Shown: positions 30,401-38,200 of the stretch, in pieces | Layout: each line of letters starts with the position of its first letter | Numbering within the stretch: position 1 is the first letter of the stretch | Assembly: GCA_963575745.1 (NCBI GenBank) | Contig: CAUYUJ010019945.1 | Coordinates: forward strand, 101,001-165,000 | Reading direction: 5' to 3' | DNA from: Prorocentrum cordatum | Lineage: Eukaryota > Sar > Dinophyceae > Prorocentrales > Prorocentraceae | DNA: 64,000 nt | The notes under the pieces: model-generated | Database searches by the model: none | The model's input: only the letters and a program-made list of their open reading frames with translations | What the model was told of the DNA's origin: nothing | Made by a program: the position numbers and the translations under genes

Positions 30401-33400
30401 CCAGCCGACGTCCAGGCACGCCTCCTGGAGGCGAACGCGATGCCAATTCGACACGACCCCGCGTTCGCGTACGGTTTGATCGCCCAGGAGGTGTACGCCG
30501 GTTCGGGAAATTGGTCGGCCGCGCTTCGCGCCGAGGGCATCCGGGTGCTGGAGCCGATCGAATATTACGACGACCCCCTCCGAGAATCCGGCCCACGGCC
30601 GGATCATGACACCCTCGACCCAGCGGTTCGCGCGCGCCTACAGGAGGCCGCACGGACCCCCATGGGCCCCGACGTGGCCAACGTTTGGTGCTGGGGTACC
30701 CCGTGTGGCTCGTACACCGACCTCGGGCTCATGACCCAGCCGGGCGGGACCCCGCAGGGCACCCGCACGTGGGAGCACCCCGAGGGGGATGGCTCCAAAG
30801 AGTTCGAGCGCGTGGGTAACAGCCACACACAGTTCACGTGCGACACCTGCCGCATCCTACACGACGCTGGCAAGGAGTTTCTCATCGAGTCCTCCTGCCC
30901 CTCGGGCCGCTACCCCAAGATTTGGGACCAGGCCCCGATGCACGAGCTGCGTCGAGCGACGGGGGCCATGATCGTCCCGATCCACATGTGCGCCTGGGGT
31001 AAGGCCCCGTCCGACGCGCCAGAGAGCCGCTATCGCAAGGGCAGCTGGTGGCTCGTCAGCCCCCGGCTGTACCTGCACGCTCTGTTGTTGGCGCGACGTT
31101 GCCCCCGTGACCACCACCACGTCGAGCTGAAGGATCACGTGCCGGGCTCGGGCATTAAGCGCACCAAGGAGGCGCAGGTTTGGGCCCCCCGCCTTTGCGC
31201 CGCGTGGGCAAAGGTGTTGAAAGGGGCCTATCACCGCTGGTCGGTGAGCCAACTGCGTCGGCAGTTGGCGCCTATATGGGAGGATGGCCCGGGGGCGTCC
31301 CCCAAAATCGCCCGGGCGGAGGCGCCCGGGCGCCTGCAGGGCGTCGACTTCACTGGAATCGAGCGCCTGCAGGCCTCAGGGGACGGCTCAAAATGCGGTA
31401 GGCTTAGCCCAGCCATGCACCGAGCATTGGCGGGGCTTCCTAAGCCCCCATTGGGCAAGGCACAGGGGGAGGTGAGTGCGGGCAAGACTCGACCCCCTTG
31501 CGAGGATCCGGCCAGAGATATCGCGGAGGACCTCGACGGGTGCAGCCCGGCGGAGCTGGCCACGGTCTACCTGACCTTCTGCACGGAGCACCCTGAGTAC
31601 GACCCCGAAGCCATGCGGACCCTGGTAGGGCTGGGGGATCAGCTCCTCCAGCGGACGGGGTCCCTGAAGGAAGCGGCCGCGCTGCTTAGGCGCGCGCGCC
31701 ACGAGCGCCTAGGCAACCCCCTTCGGGGTGTCCTGGGGGACAAGGTGCGACGGTGTTTAAGCCGAGAGCACTTCGAGTACGTCCGGGAGCTAGCGGAAGG
31801 GGGAGCCTCCGCGCGGCGGGGCGCGCCGCGGAGGCGCGAGCGAGCCCAGCCGTACCCCAGCGTGCGAGCCCACATCGACGAGGCCTACCAGAAGGTATGG
31901 GCGGATGTGACCTGGGGGATCGTCCTGGTGGCGTCCCAGGCGGCAGAGGGTTTTCTGACGGAGCTGGTGGAAGCCCCCCTGGGGAGGGTACCGAAGCAGC
32001 TACCGGACAGAACCTTATCGTCCGAAGGGCGTATGATCCACGCGATGCTCTCGGCCAACGCCGCCACACACAAGCGCGACCACCCGCCTGCCGTCCAGCC
32101 ACGCCATCGGCAAGTGGCGAGGACGGCGGTATGGCATCGCGCGCGCCACCCCGGAGCGCGCCTCCTCTGCGCCAAGCGGGACGTCTCGCGGGCCTTCAAG
32201 TGGCTGGACATCGCCCCGGCGGACGTCGGGGACTTCGGCACCTCATTACCGGGGGCCCACGCTGGCATCGAGGGGGACGTCAGAGTCGTTTACCTAGCCA
32301 TGGTGTTCGGGTGGACGGGAGCCCCAGGCAATTACATGATGCTCGCCCTGGCGGCGAGGGAGCTCCACGAGAGCTATCGGCCTGGGGAGCCGCACTGGCA
32401 CGACACCACCCACTTCCACTCGGAGTGGCTCATGGATGACCCTGTGGTGGTGGAGCCCGACATTGGGGTCCGACCGTGGATGGCCTGCGACGCATTGGAT
32501 GCCTCCATACGTGAGGTGTTTGGGTCCGAAGCAGTGAACGTCAGCAAGAGGGACGCCGAGGGGGAGCCTTCCACCACGCAGATTATCTGGGGGCTCAGTA
32601 TGGACTTCGAGCGCGAGCGAGTTGGACTCCCGGAGCCCAAGGCCATGAAGATGCGCTTCCTACTGGCGGAGCCGGAGCTGAGCTTCGGCTGCCGCATGGT
32701 CCGGCTGCGAACCGCGAGGGAGCTAAGTGGGCTCGGCCAGTTCTGCGCTTGCGCAGCTCCAGCCCTGAGCCTGGAGCTCCCAGCGGTCCACCGGATGCTG
32801 TCGGGTGACCCAGGTCAGGCCTACGTCCATCCGCCGGGCGACCCCGAGATGGTAGAGGCTGCGTGGGACGATTGGCACCAGACCCTGGATTGGCTGCGCG
32901 TCTGCTTTGAGATGCCGGTCGAGGGTAACTTCGAGACCTCCTTCGAGGGCCTGCTAGGCCTTCGCGAGGCCCTCGCACTCCCGGGGGCGCTCGGCAAGCT
33001 GCGCTGGCTGGGAGGCGATGCCACCCTGGATCGGATCGGTGCGCTGGACTGGTCCTCGCGCGAGTACATCGTGGCGGAGGCGGCTCCCTATCTGGAGACG
33101 CTCCGCTCCGCCCCTGGGGTCACCTGGCAGGGGGAGGGGGAGATCATCGCGGTGGTCGAACTCCTCTGCCTGATAGCCTTGGCGGCCGAGAAGGGCCCGG
33201 ACTGGTTCCAGCTGCTATTGCCGTACGTCACTGACAACAGTAATGTCAGCCGCTGGCTGCGACGCCGCCGGGCACGGAACGCGGTGGCGCGCCACCTGCT
33301 TCGAGTCCTGGCCATGCTGGAGCTACGGTACAAGTTCCGGGTCCTGGACGGGCTTTACTTACGGACTTACCACAACGAGCTGGCCGACTTCATTACTCGT

Positions 33401-35206
33401 GCCACGGTGGAGGAGGTACGCCAGCGGATGGCGGAGGCCGGATGGACCGAGCTGTCGCCGGCAGCACCGTGGGGCGAGCTGGTGGAGGAGGCCGCCCAGC
33501 GCGAGCTGCGGATGCCAGGAGACGACGGGCCCTGGCGCGCGGCTGCACTCCAAGTCAAAGGAGCCCGGGAGGCCCTACCACGCTACGCCCCCCTGCAGGT
33601 CGAGGGGGCGCGGCTGCTGGAGGTGGGAACCGCGTGGCCCCCCTTTGGGGAGGCATGGGAGAGCCTCGGTGGGTCGGCGCTGCTAGCGCCGTGGGATGTC
33701 GGTGACCGATGGGACCCGGACGACGGGGACCACCCCAAGGACCCCACTGGGGCCCCACGGACCCGCTGGCTGTGCGCGTCACTATCGGAGGACCCCGGTG
33801 GACGCGAAGCGACGGGCCTGGAGCGGCTACTGATCACCACTCGGCCTCTGGCCGTGTTGCTCGACGCCCCCGTCAACTACGCTGCAGTGCGACTAGGGGC
33901 GCGCCTACGGCGCCTCGGCTATGTGGCACTCACCCCAGAGACGCGCCTACTGTGCACACACTTCGGCGACGTCACGGCACGCGCGCGGGCGGTCCAGGTT
34001 TGGGGTTGCGGAGAACGGGTTCGGGCACCGAGCCCCATACCCCCCCTGGGACAGCCCTGCGTGGAGCCACGCGGCCTCTGCCAGCTCTGGAAAGAGGCAG
34101 GGCGGCCACCGCTGGATGAGCTCCGCCTGGACCTCAACAACGGCACCTTGCTCGTGGACCCTCGGATCTCGACGACGGGGGATCGCATGATGCCCTGGCC
34201 GCGCGGCACATGGCAGCCCGCGGGAGGCGGGCGGGCCCAGCGCGTGGTGATTCATGATCCGCGCGGGCCCTGCCATACGGCACGGGCGAAGCCCGACCCG
34301 TTGAAGGGCTATGCGAACACCCTGATCCTGGAAGGGTCCGAGGGCGGCTGGACCGCGCGAGCCCTGCACCCGAAAGAAATCTGGTGCGCCCAGGGGGGCA
34401 CGGCGGAGCTGTGGGATGCCTTGGGCCTTGGAGGTATACCGATCGCCGAGCGCATGCGGCAGGCCGCTCGTGCACTCCCGCGTCGCACGGCCCGCTGGGT
34501 GCTCCAGTGGGCGGAGCGCCTGCTGAGGCAGGCCGTAGAGGCAGCAAGCGCAGGCGAGGCACCCGGGGCGCGCGCTGGCGTCGGACCCGATCACGACCGA
34601 CTCGCTAACGACGAGATGGTTAAGCTGTGGCTAAAGGCCTGGCTTCAGGCCCCCGATCGCCCAAGCGGGCCATTCGAGGCTGCGCTGGAGGCGGGGAAGA
34701 CGACGGACGACGCCGCTCGGTTGGCGGACCAGCTCGACCCCCCTGCTACCGCGCGGTCCACCGCAGCAGGGGTGGACGGGGCAGGCGGGGAGCGGGTCGG
34801 GGCGGTGACCTTCGCTGTTCCGGAAGGCGCGGGCATGCCCAGGCCAAGCGCCATGGACGGCGTGGGCGGCGAGGCTCGCCCCCCGCGCAAGGCCCGTCGG
34901 CGTGCCCGCAGCGCCCCTGCTCCCGCGCTGGTGAAGCCCGCCGCCTGGCGGTACGCCGGCGGGGGCGCCCCGAAAGGGATTCAAGGTGAACTCACCGACC
35001 CCCGCGAGCTGGATGCGACCGCCACCGAGGCGATGTTGGCCAAGCTTGCCGAAGGGACGCGGGCCAATACAGCGCCGGGTGGCGTAACTGGGTACTCTGG
35101 CGGAGGCTCCGAGGCCGGAGCCCATACCTGCAGGGGGAGACTCGGGACGCCCGCCTTACGGATGAGGATGACCTCATCCGGTATGTCGTGTACCTGTACA
35201 AGGTGA
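24431..35206 (+). CDS. DIRS-like polyprotein: membrane segment, gag-like, zinc knuckle, methyltransferase-like, RT, RNase H, second methyltransferase-like
   Basis: The frame codes for 3591 residues; the ATG lies 73 bases after A1. Seen in order: a hydrophobic N-terminus (1-28); Pro-rich stretch; membrane segment about 245-270; Cys/His-rich region 541-588; charged gag-like region about 1158-1400; zinc knuckle C1480-x8-C1489-x4-C1494-x1-C1496-x3-H1500. Next is a methyltransferase-like module 2020-2231 with EVYAGSGNWSAAL (SAM-motif-like), a TPCGSYT catalytic-type motif (C2092) and ESSCPSG (2153 on). The RT has D2584 (motif A), FGWTGAP near 2626 and LMDD with D2669/D2670. RNase H has TDNS (D2935) and NELADF (D2986). 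A second methyltransferase-like module, about 3040-3375, has LDAPVNY (3144), TARARAV (3182) and an LHPKE-type motif (3312). The Tyr of YxDD is Met here. Ala/Gly/Arg-rich linkers are long. RT and RNase H are confident, methyltransferases moderate, N-terminal half uncertain. Confidence 0.85.
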   Translation: MAVGFLGAHLMILVTGGALTVQGALGWLPFGRGGQEVPAPTPPALPGPTAQPAGGGGRGKGRGPPAKPAPAGGKGRGPQAKPPGTPGVPPPPRSGSTTTTTTAGLGRVGEGEPTGSPATPAYGGNNEPTGAPGQPSAPGNRTGDGEPDLPRGLDGYWGWSGWVPHLPHWWAGRNVPPPPPPPPTPPPEAGPGPGWGFAAWVFEFVGYGAWVSSPDHPGTIRTSGGWIGSAVDRLGVKMLGYWWETAVLCFALGIFTFVLGALAFIMLWAAGGLRWAWYQITRCCQRRGGDGPGAHLPPPPPTPLLVRWRGPGLGGVVETEFYTKGVRGRGTNRAYNHVLLRKHGQVARISCNFADRYRLDRHGLNIKIGQVLGCTSRKWRLNLEETGNVHLCRAVECASCPVAHPMHVDQYAAIDHTQIVDLAEHGRATACRAVGVGLRKVFGVVKWLLCSPWSVLGWLCRGRPEPRYITDATGYRRLDIDSESEVEAEERPCQAAQVGVQLAGGARPLQPEGCGDRGMQEATVLLQEDAEVSDVPRPGHCLNAQVHLCAHHAQKYRSTLIGRKCSLPTCLRMAKGSCGGAPMCGEHLRRDEGHTVRVEATVQPGILGGLRRRMRARAPSPARARDWTAHAADGVGIAPGPVYPPPLPPPAAPPPPAVAPSVDVEPTGAQALASGPQPRRTRSAEARASGRSRSADRGAPGDRIAHHGWLQEPLLVKVCPILPGDPRGAEEAYGAPPASPWFILLGECEGLDARGTGGDARLIIGTSLEGVRVEVPASEVVRHPPPLEDGRYPIDWINRLLYEVPQGAREVGLRVIAHHIPQDLLAMLRQEQWGGVDVESASGWRRRYLTNTERQQLQHDPVRTLGHHRRGGAQGAQPAPGMEGLPRPAPVAAPSRLAAAAAGVSEDAEEPDPLEMFMDSLRAEDLKGRGGQAAALSALGMAADLLGVPLDQAERQLRRRVAQVAAAGPLGSDLERALADLEDAQLEARARERAAAADKVPLQGSLSREGSRSRSARGRDPSPKQGPRRELFGAMPPIQPTGPRRGLLGDRDLLARDGRGGAARGANPLLDGASVLGHLTGQTPHGGGLGGERAGGPDDAGAAGALGGLTAEAEAQIIERLDRQNRLTERHVLAAERQARATEGDKKARGTRAGIGRDEELDLYIARGCNTFVVEACEGITGKDLFDSLKRMCAHSKSTLKTIGFPCLVTNRVAHGYAALAFGTGPHDLAVDDCVPARDEDFDGYRLPVDDKLEPRQRPATHMATWFKRARCEIQMFESIIGVAHGAERRRSLGFLEAAFERDPSEFPDHWVKDLWEELRSTWVEELRELRRRLCRELDTENPRREDIKYILLMPENGYDLPRTFDLGDPNAYYQQVVVPRRKAALTRLLNGQLNAHLTKRPPKAGGSEEMGDPRPTAQGDDRPKAGAGPQPKAGPKAGTGAPAGTAPKRAYPAGKELTRPERTRSVAHAPRNKDNVPICWGATTHMGCSRKACDCPNSHDPIKSTRGLDYTVVMQLTRRGGLLGTPRIDPKQVDGMIAQLRSQAKAAEAEKVGEDTSPPAAPDSQKEKGRGRGSGSRAAGDPGPGQAPDDYTALQLTAMESDLREAVKGPDFGWLEDHDRPRAAATWDAQPAGDGPELRLKLMQELESEGIFAPLKGASEYLQSHVRGRVLGARLRGERLTLERALEEAVDRGHRGLSSEAADLHEALSCAAGYVTEGGAEVGPVAWDTDGLIGRGSYTFWDGDTRIQWDFIDYRDRLGPTEEMGQAMGLEVGDTEERQCLLLHVAAGVLLLRAGEGTGEPSPDAVQQLAATYRHALWEEAHEALRALGDSPPWITALEADVRSYVHDAVHPHHDKDYRCLAACPVADLDAVTLQVHRVNGSGRLCVDHLMGTGVGAEDHVIPLLIWRGHMRALRPRSHAEAAALGQRWGHAGRLSREIVSVGWREMLDEGPDVEPTVPGKSAPCTHCKAAEGRAGRAVGRAPASFGEHPADVQARLLEANAMPIRHDPAFAYGLIAQEVYAGSGNWSAALRAEGIRVLEPIEYYDDPLRESGPRPDHDTLDPAVRARLQEAARTPMGPDVANVWCWGTPCGSYTDLGLMTQPGGTPQGTRTWEHPEGDGSKEFERVGNSHTQFTCDTCRILHDAGKEFLIESSCPSGRYPKIWDQAPMHELRRATGAMIVPIHMCAWGKAPSDAPESRYRKGSWWLVSPRLYLHALLLARRCPRDHHHVELKDHVPGSGIKRTKEAQVWAPRLCAAWAKVLKGAYHRWSVSQLRRQLAPIWEDGPGASPKIARAEAPGRLQGVDFTGIERLQASGDGSKCGRLSPAMHRALAGLPKPPLGKAQGEVSAGKTRPPCEDPARDIAEDLDGCSPAELATVYLTFCTEHPEYDPEAMRTLVGLGDQLLQRTGSLKEAAALLRRARHERLGNPLRGVLGDKVRRCLSREHFEYVRELAEGGASARRGAPRRRERAQPYPSVRAHIDEAYQKVWADVTWGIVLVASQAAEGFLTELVEAPLGRVPKQLPDRTLSSEGRMIHAMLSANAATHKRDHPPAVQPRHRQVARTAVWHRARHPGARLLCAKRDVSRAFKWLDIAPADVGDFGTSLPGAHAGIEGDVRVVYLAMVFGWTGAPGNYMMLALAARELHESYRPGEPHWHDTTHFHSEWLMDDPVVVEPDIGVRPWMACDALDASIREVFGSEAVNVSKRDAEGEPSTTQIIWGLSMDFERERVGLPEPKAMKMRFLLAEPELSFGCRMVRLRTARELSGLGQFCACAAPALSLELPAVHRMLSGDPGQAYVHPPGDPEMVEAAWDDWHQTLDWLRVCFEMPVEGNFETSFEGLLGLREALALPGALGKLRWLGGDATLDRIGALDWSSREYIVAEAAPYLETLRSAPGVTWQGEGEIIAVVELLCLIALAAEKGPDWFQLLLPYVTDNSNVSRWLRRRRARNAVARHLLRVLAMLELRYKFRVLDGLYLRTYHNELADFITRATVEEVRQRMAEAGWTELSPAAPWGELVEEAAQRELRMPGDDGPWRAAALQVKGAREALPRYAPLQVEGARLLEVGTAWPPFGEAWESLGGSALLAPWDVGDRWDPDDGDHPKDPTGAPRTRWLCASLSEDPGGREATGLERLLITTRPLAVLLDAPVNYAAVRLGARLRRLGYVALTPETRLLCTHFGDVTARARAVQVWGCGERVRAPSPIPPLGQPCVEPRGLCQLWKEAGRPPLDELRLDLNNGTLLVDPRISTTGDRMMPWPRGTWQPAGGGRAQRVVIHDPRGPCHTARAKPDPLKGYANTLILEGSEGGWTARALHPKEIWCAQGGTAELWDALGLGGIPIAERMRQAARALPRRTARWVLQWAERLLRQAVEAASAGEAPGARAGVGPDHDRLANDEMVKLWLKAWLQAPDRPSGPFEAALEAGKTTDDAARLADQLDPPATARSTAAGVDGAGGERVGAVTFAVPEGAGMPRPSAMDGVGGEARPPRKARRRARSAPAPALVKPAAWRYAGGGAPKGIQGELTDPRELDATATEAMLAKLAEGTRANTAPGGVTGYSGGGSEAGAHTCRGRLGTPALRMRMTSSGMSCTCTR
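35074..35084 (+). other. -1 frame junction between polyprotein and recombinase
   Basis: Upstream of this G-rich spot the polyprotein frame reads protein-like sequence. Downstream the -1 frame reads a Trp-rich stretch (WRNWVLW) typical of the N-terminal domain of tyrosine recombinases, while the old frame degenerates and stops at 35206. Either a programmed -1 shift or a one-base loss in a GGG run would explain it. The first ATG of the new frame (35188) lies inside the recombinase N-terminal domain, so separate initiation there would truncate it. Confidence 0.6.
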
Positions 35207-38200
35207 TGAAGAGGCGGGCCACGACCATCCGCCAGCGCCTGTTCGCCATTCGATATGCCCACACCCTGGCCGGGCTTGGGGATGTGACCTCCGATCGGCG
35301 CCGGCTCTGGACCACGATCGAGGGACTCCGCCGCTGGGACGGAAAGGCGAAACGGAAGCTGCCGGCCACGCCCCGGATGTTGCGCTGGCTCCGAGAGTAC
35401 TTGTTCGCCCACGGGACGGCCACGCGCCGGGAGGCGACCATCCTATGGGCGGCGCTTATGACGGGGTACTTCTTCATGCTCCGCGCGTCGGAGTACTTGG
35501 TCCAAGAGGACCGCTCCTGGAGCATGGGACGGGTGGTGCGTGGGCAGGACGTACAGGGGATGCGCGGGGGTACACCCAGCGCAAGGCTCAGCGACTGCGA
35601 TGAGGTAGTACTGACGATCACGTCGTCCAAGACGGACCAGTTTAACGCAGGTTGCGTACGCAACCATTACCGTTCGGGGGTGGAGTTGTGTGTCGTGGAC
35701 GCACTCGCCGACCTCCAGAGGGAGCTGCCGGACCGGTTTGGACGAGGAACCGAGGCGGGGCTCCCCCTGTTCCGCCGGCCCGATGGCCACCCGATTATGC
35801 GGGAGGAGGTGCAGGGGCTCCTCCAACTCGCGGCTGCCGCCTGCGGCGTGGACGCAGGCCAGATGGGATCCCACTCCCTGCGCATCGGGGGCGCGACGGC
35901 GTTGTACCACGCCTGTCGCGACCTGGAAGCGGTCAAGAGGTTCGGGAGGTGGTCCACGGACGCCTTCCACGGATATCTCTGGGAGGACCATCGGCGTCAG
36001 GCTCCATTCGCCCGAGGCATGGCGGAGGGCCACGCCTTATTGGCCCCGGACGCCCGCGGTGACGACGGCGCCGCGGCCGGCGCCCGCCCCGACCAGTTGG
36101 CCGGGAGCGACCCGCCCCAGTTTGGGAGCGATCTGAGGCCCTCGGAACGCCCGGCCTGGGCGCCCGGGCGCCCCCCCTGGGCGCGCCCTTCGGCGCGAGC
36201 AGGGTCAACTACGGAGGGGGAAGGAGAGGAGGATTTGGTGAGACACGAGCCAGGGCGAGGAGTTAACGGGCGTGTGGGGAAGCAGCAGGCGGGTCCCACG
36301 GGTATTCAGGCCAGGGCGGGGGCTTCGCGTTGTGGGGGTATCCCGGTGGACCTCTCGCCCTCGACCCCCCTTTCGCTACCGCTCCCGATCGCCCCAGGCA
36401 CGCCCACCTCCTCTTGGTCCTCTCATCCGCAGCCATCTCCCACTCCAGAGCGAGGCACGCGAGCAGCGCGCGCACCCCAGCCTCGCGCGCCAGCCGCGCC
36501 TCCGCCCCGCGCTCCGGCAGCGTGCATCATGGGATTCCTGGTGGGCCTGGTGGCCCCGGACCAGAGCAAGGCGCGTGGCCATGACTACAGCATCATGGCG
36601 GTGAACCCCCTCGGCGTCGTCGTCTCGGGGGCCGCGCTGTCGGACGAGCTCCGGAGTGCCGCCCACAACATCCTGTACACGGTGGTGAACGAGCTGGACA
36701 GCGAGGACCTCGTCGAGGTGGTCAACCACGACCACGAAGCAGCCCCGTGCATCGCGGCGGCTTGCTTGGCCGCGGGGGCGAGCGAGGACCACGGCCAGCT
36801 GGTGATCGTCGACGGCAAGCGGGGCGCGTGGGGGGTGGGCGCGGGGCCGAATATCAAGGTCCAGCGCCAGGCGGCCAAGCTGGCGCTCGCCCTGGCCCAG
36901 TTCCAGGGGCAGCCCATGCCGGAGCTCCGCGAGCTCTGCAAGCACAACAGGGGGCTGCTCGACATGATGCGCACGGTGGACGCGGAGGCGGTCGTCGAGC
37001 TCACCGACGTGGACGACGCCTCGAGCAGGGGCGAGGGGAGGTCGACCCCAGCCCCGGTCCTCGAGGCGGGAGAGGACGCGGTCACCGCGGCGCTGGCGCG
37101 TGCGGCCATCCAGGCTGCAGCGCGGCGCCAGAGCAAAGGCGCTCCAGTGGAGCGCCCGCGGCCCGCGCGGTCCCCGGGCCAAGAGCGCCTCGCCGAAGAG
37201 GTCCGCAAGCGCGAGAGGCGCCCTGCGCCCTTGCGCTCGCCCTCGCGCGCGAGGCGCCGCGATCGCGAGCGCGATGCGCCTCGCGATCGCGGGCGCAGGG
37301 GACAGGAGGAGGAGGCCGTCTTGAAACCCAAGACGGGCGGCGCCCCCCCGAAGGCCGACATCGTGAAGCGTGAGGCCGTCCTGAAGCCCAAGAGCGGGGG
37401 GGCGCCGCCGCGGTCCTTCGAGGTGAAGACCGAGGTGGAGGAGGCGGCGGCGCCAGGCGCGGGGGACGGTCCGCCCCAGCGCCAGCCGCGCTCGAGGAGC
37501 CGCCGTAGGCGCAAGGAGGAGCAGCGCCAGGGCGCCCAGCAGCAGCCCAGTGACCAGCACGACGAGGGCGAGTCCATCATCCGCATCGAGCGGGTACCGC
37601 ACCACGTCGATGCCGAGGTGGTCAGGCAGGTGGTCGTGCCCTTTGGGGTCGTCAAACACATCGCCTTCCTGTACGACCACCGCCACAAGCGGGAGCCGTG
37701 CGTGCTGGTGGAGTTCCAGCGCCGCGCTGACGCAAAGCGCGCGCGGGAGTGCATGAGGTCGAACTATCGGTTCTACAAGACGGACCCGTGCACGGTGGTC
37801 ACGGAGTGGGCGAGCCGACCTCGCGGCCCTGACCCAGGCAGCGACGGGGAGGATGGCCCGACCATCCAGCCGCCTGCCTGCCCGACGTGCGCACTCAAGA
37901 TGCGCTGGAGCTCCTTTGACCCGGGAGACGGTTGGGGTTGCGAGATGTGCCCCGCGGGCGGAGCTAACAGCGGAGCCCTGCGGTGGCACTGTAAGGGGTG
38001 CGACGTGAGCTACTGCGAGGCTTGCCGCGTCGCCTTCGGCAAACCCAAGACGGTGGTGGAGAAGGCCCGGCGGAGCGGCCACACCGTGCGGGAGGCGCCG
38101 GGCCCCAGTGCCGGCCATGGAGAGCGCCCCAGCACGGGTGCCACGGGTGCGGGGGCTGAGGGGGACCGCCCGCCGGGCGACCTCAGCTGGCCCAAGCGTG

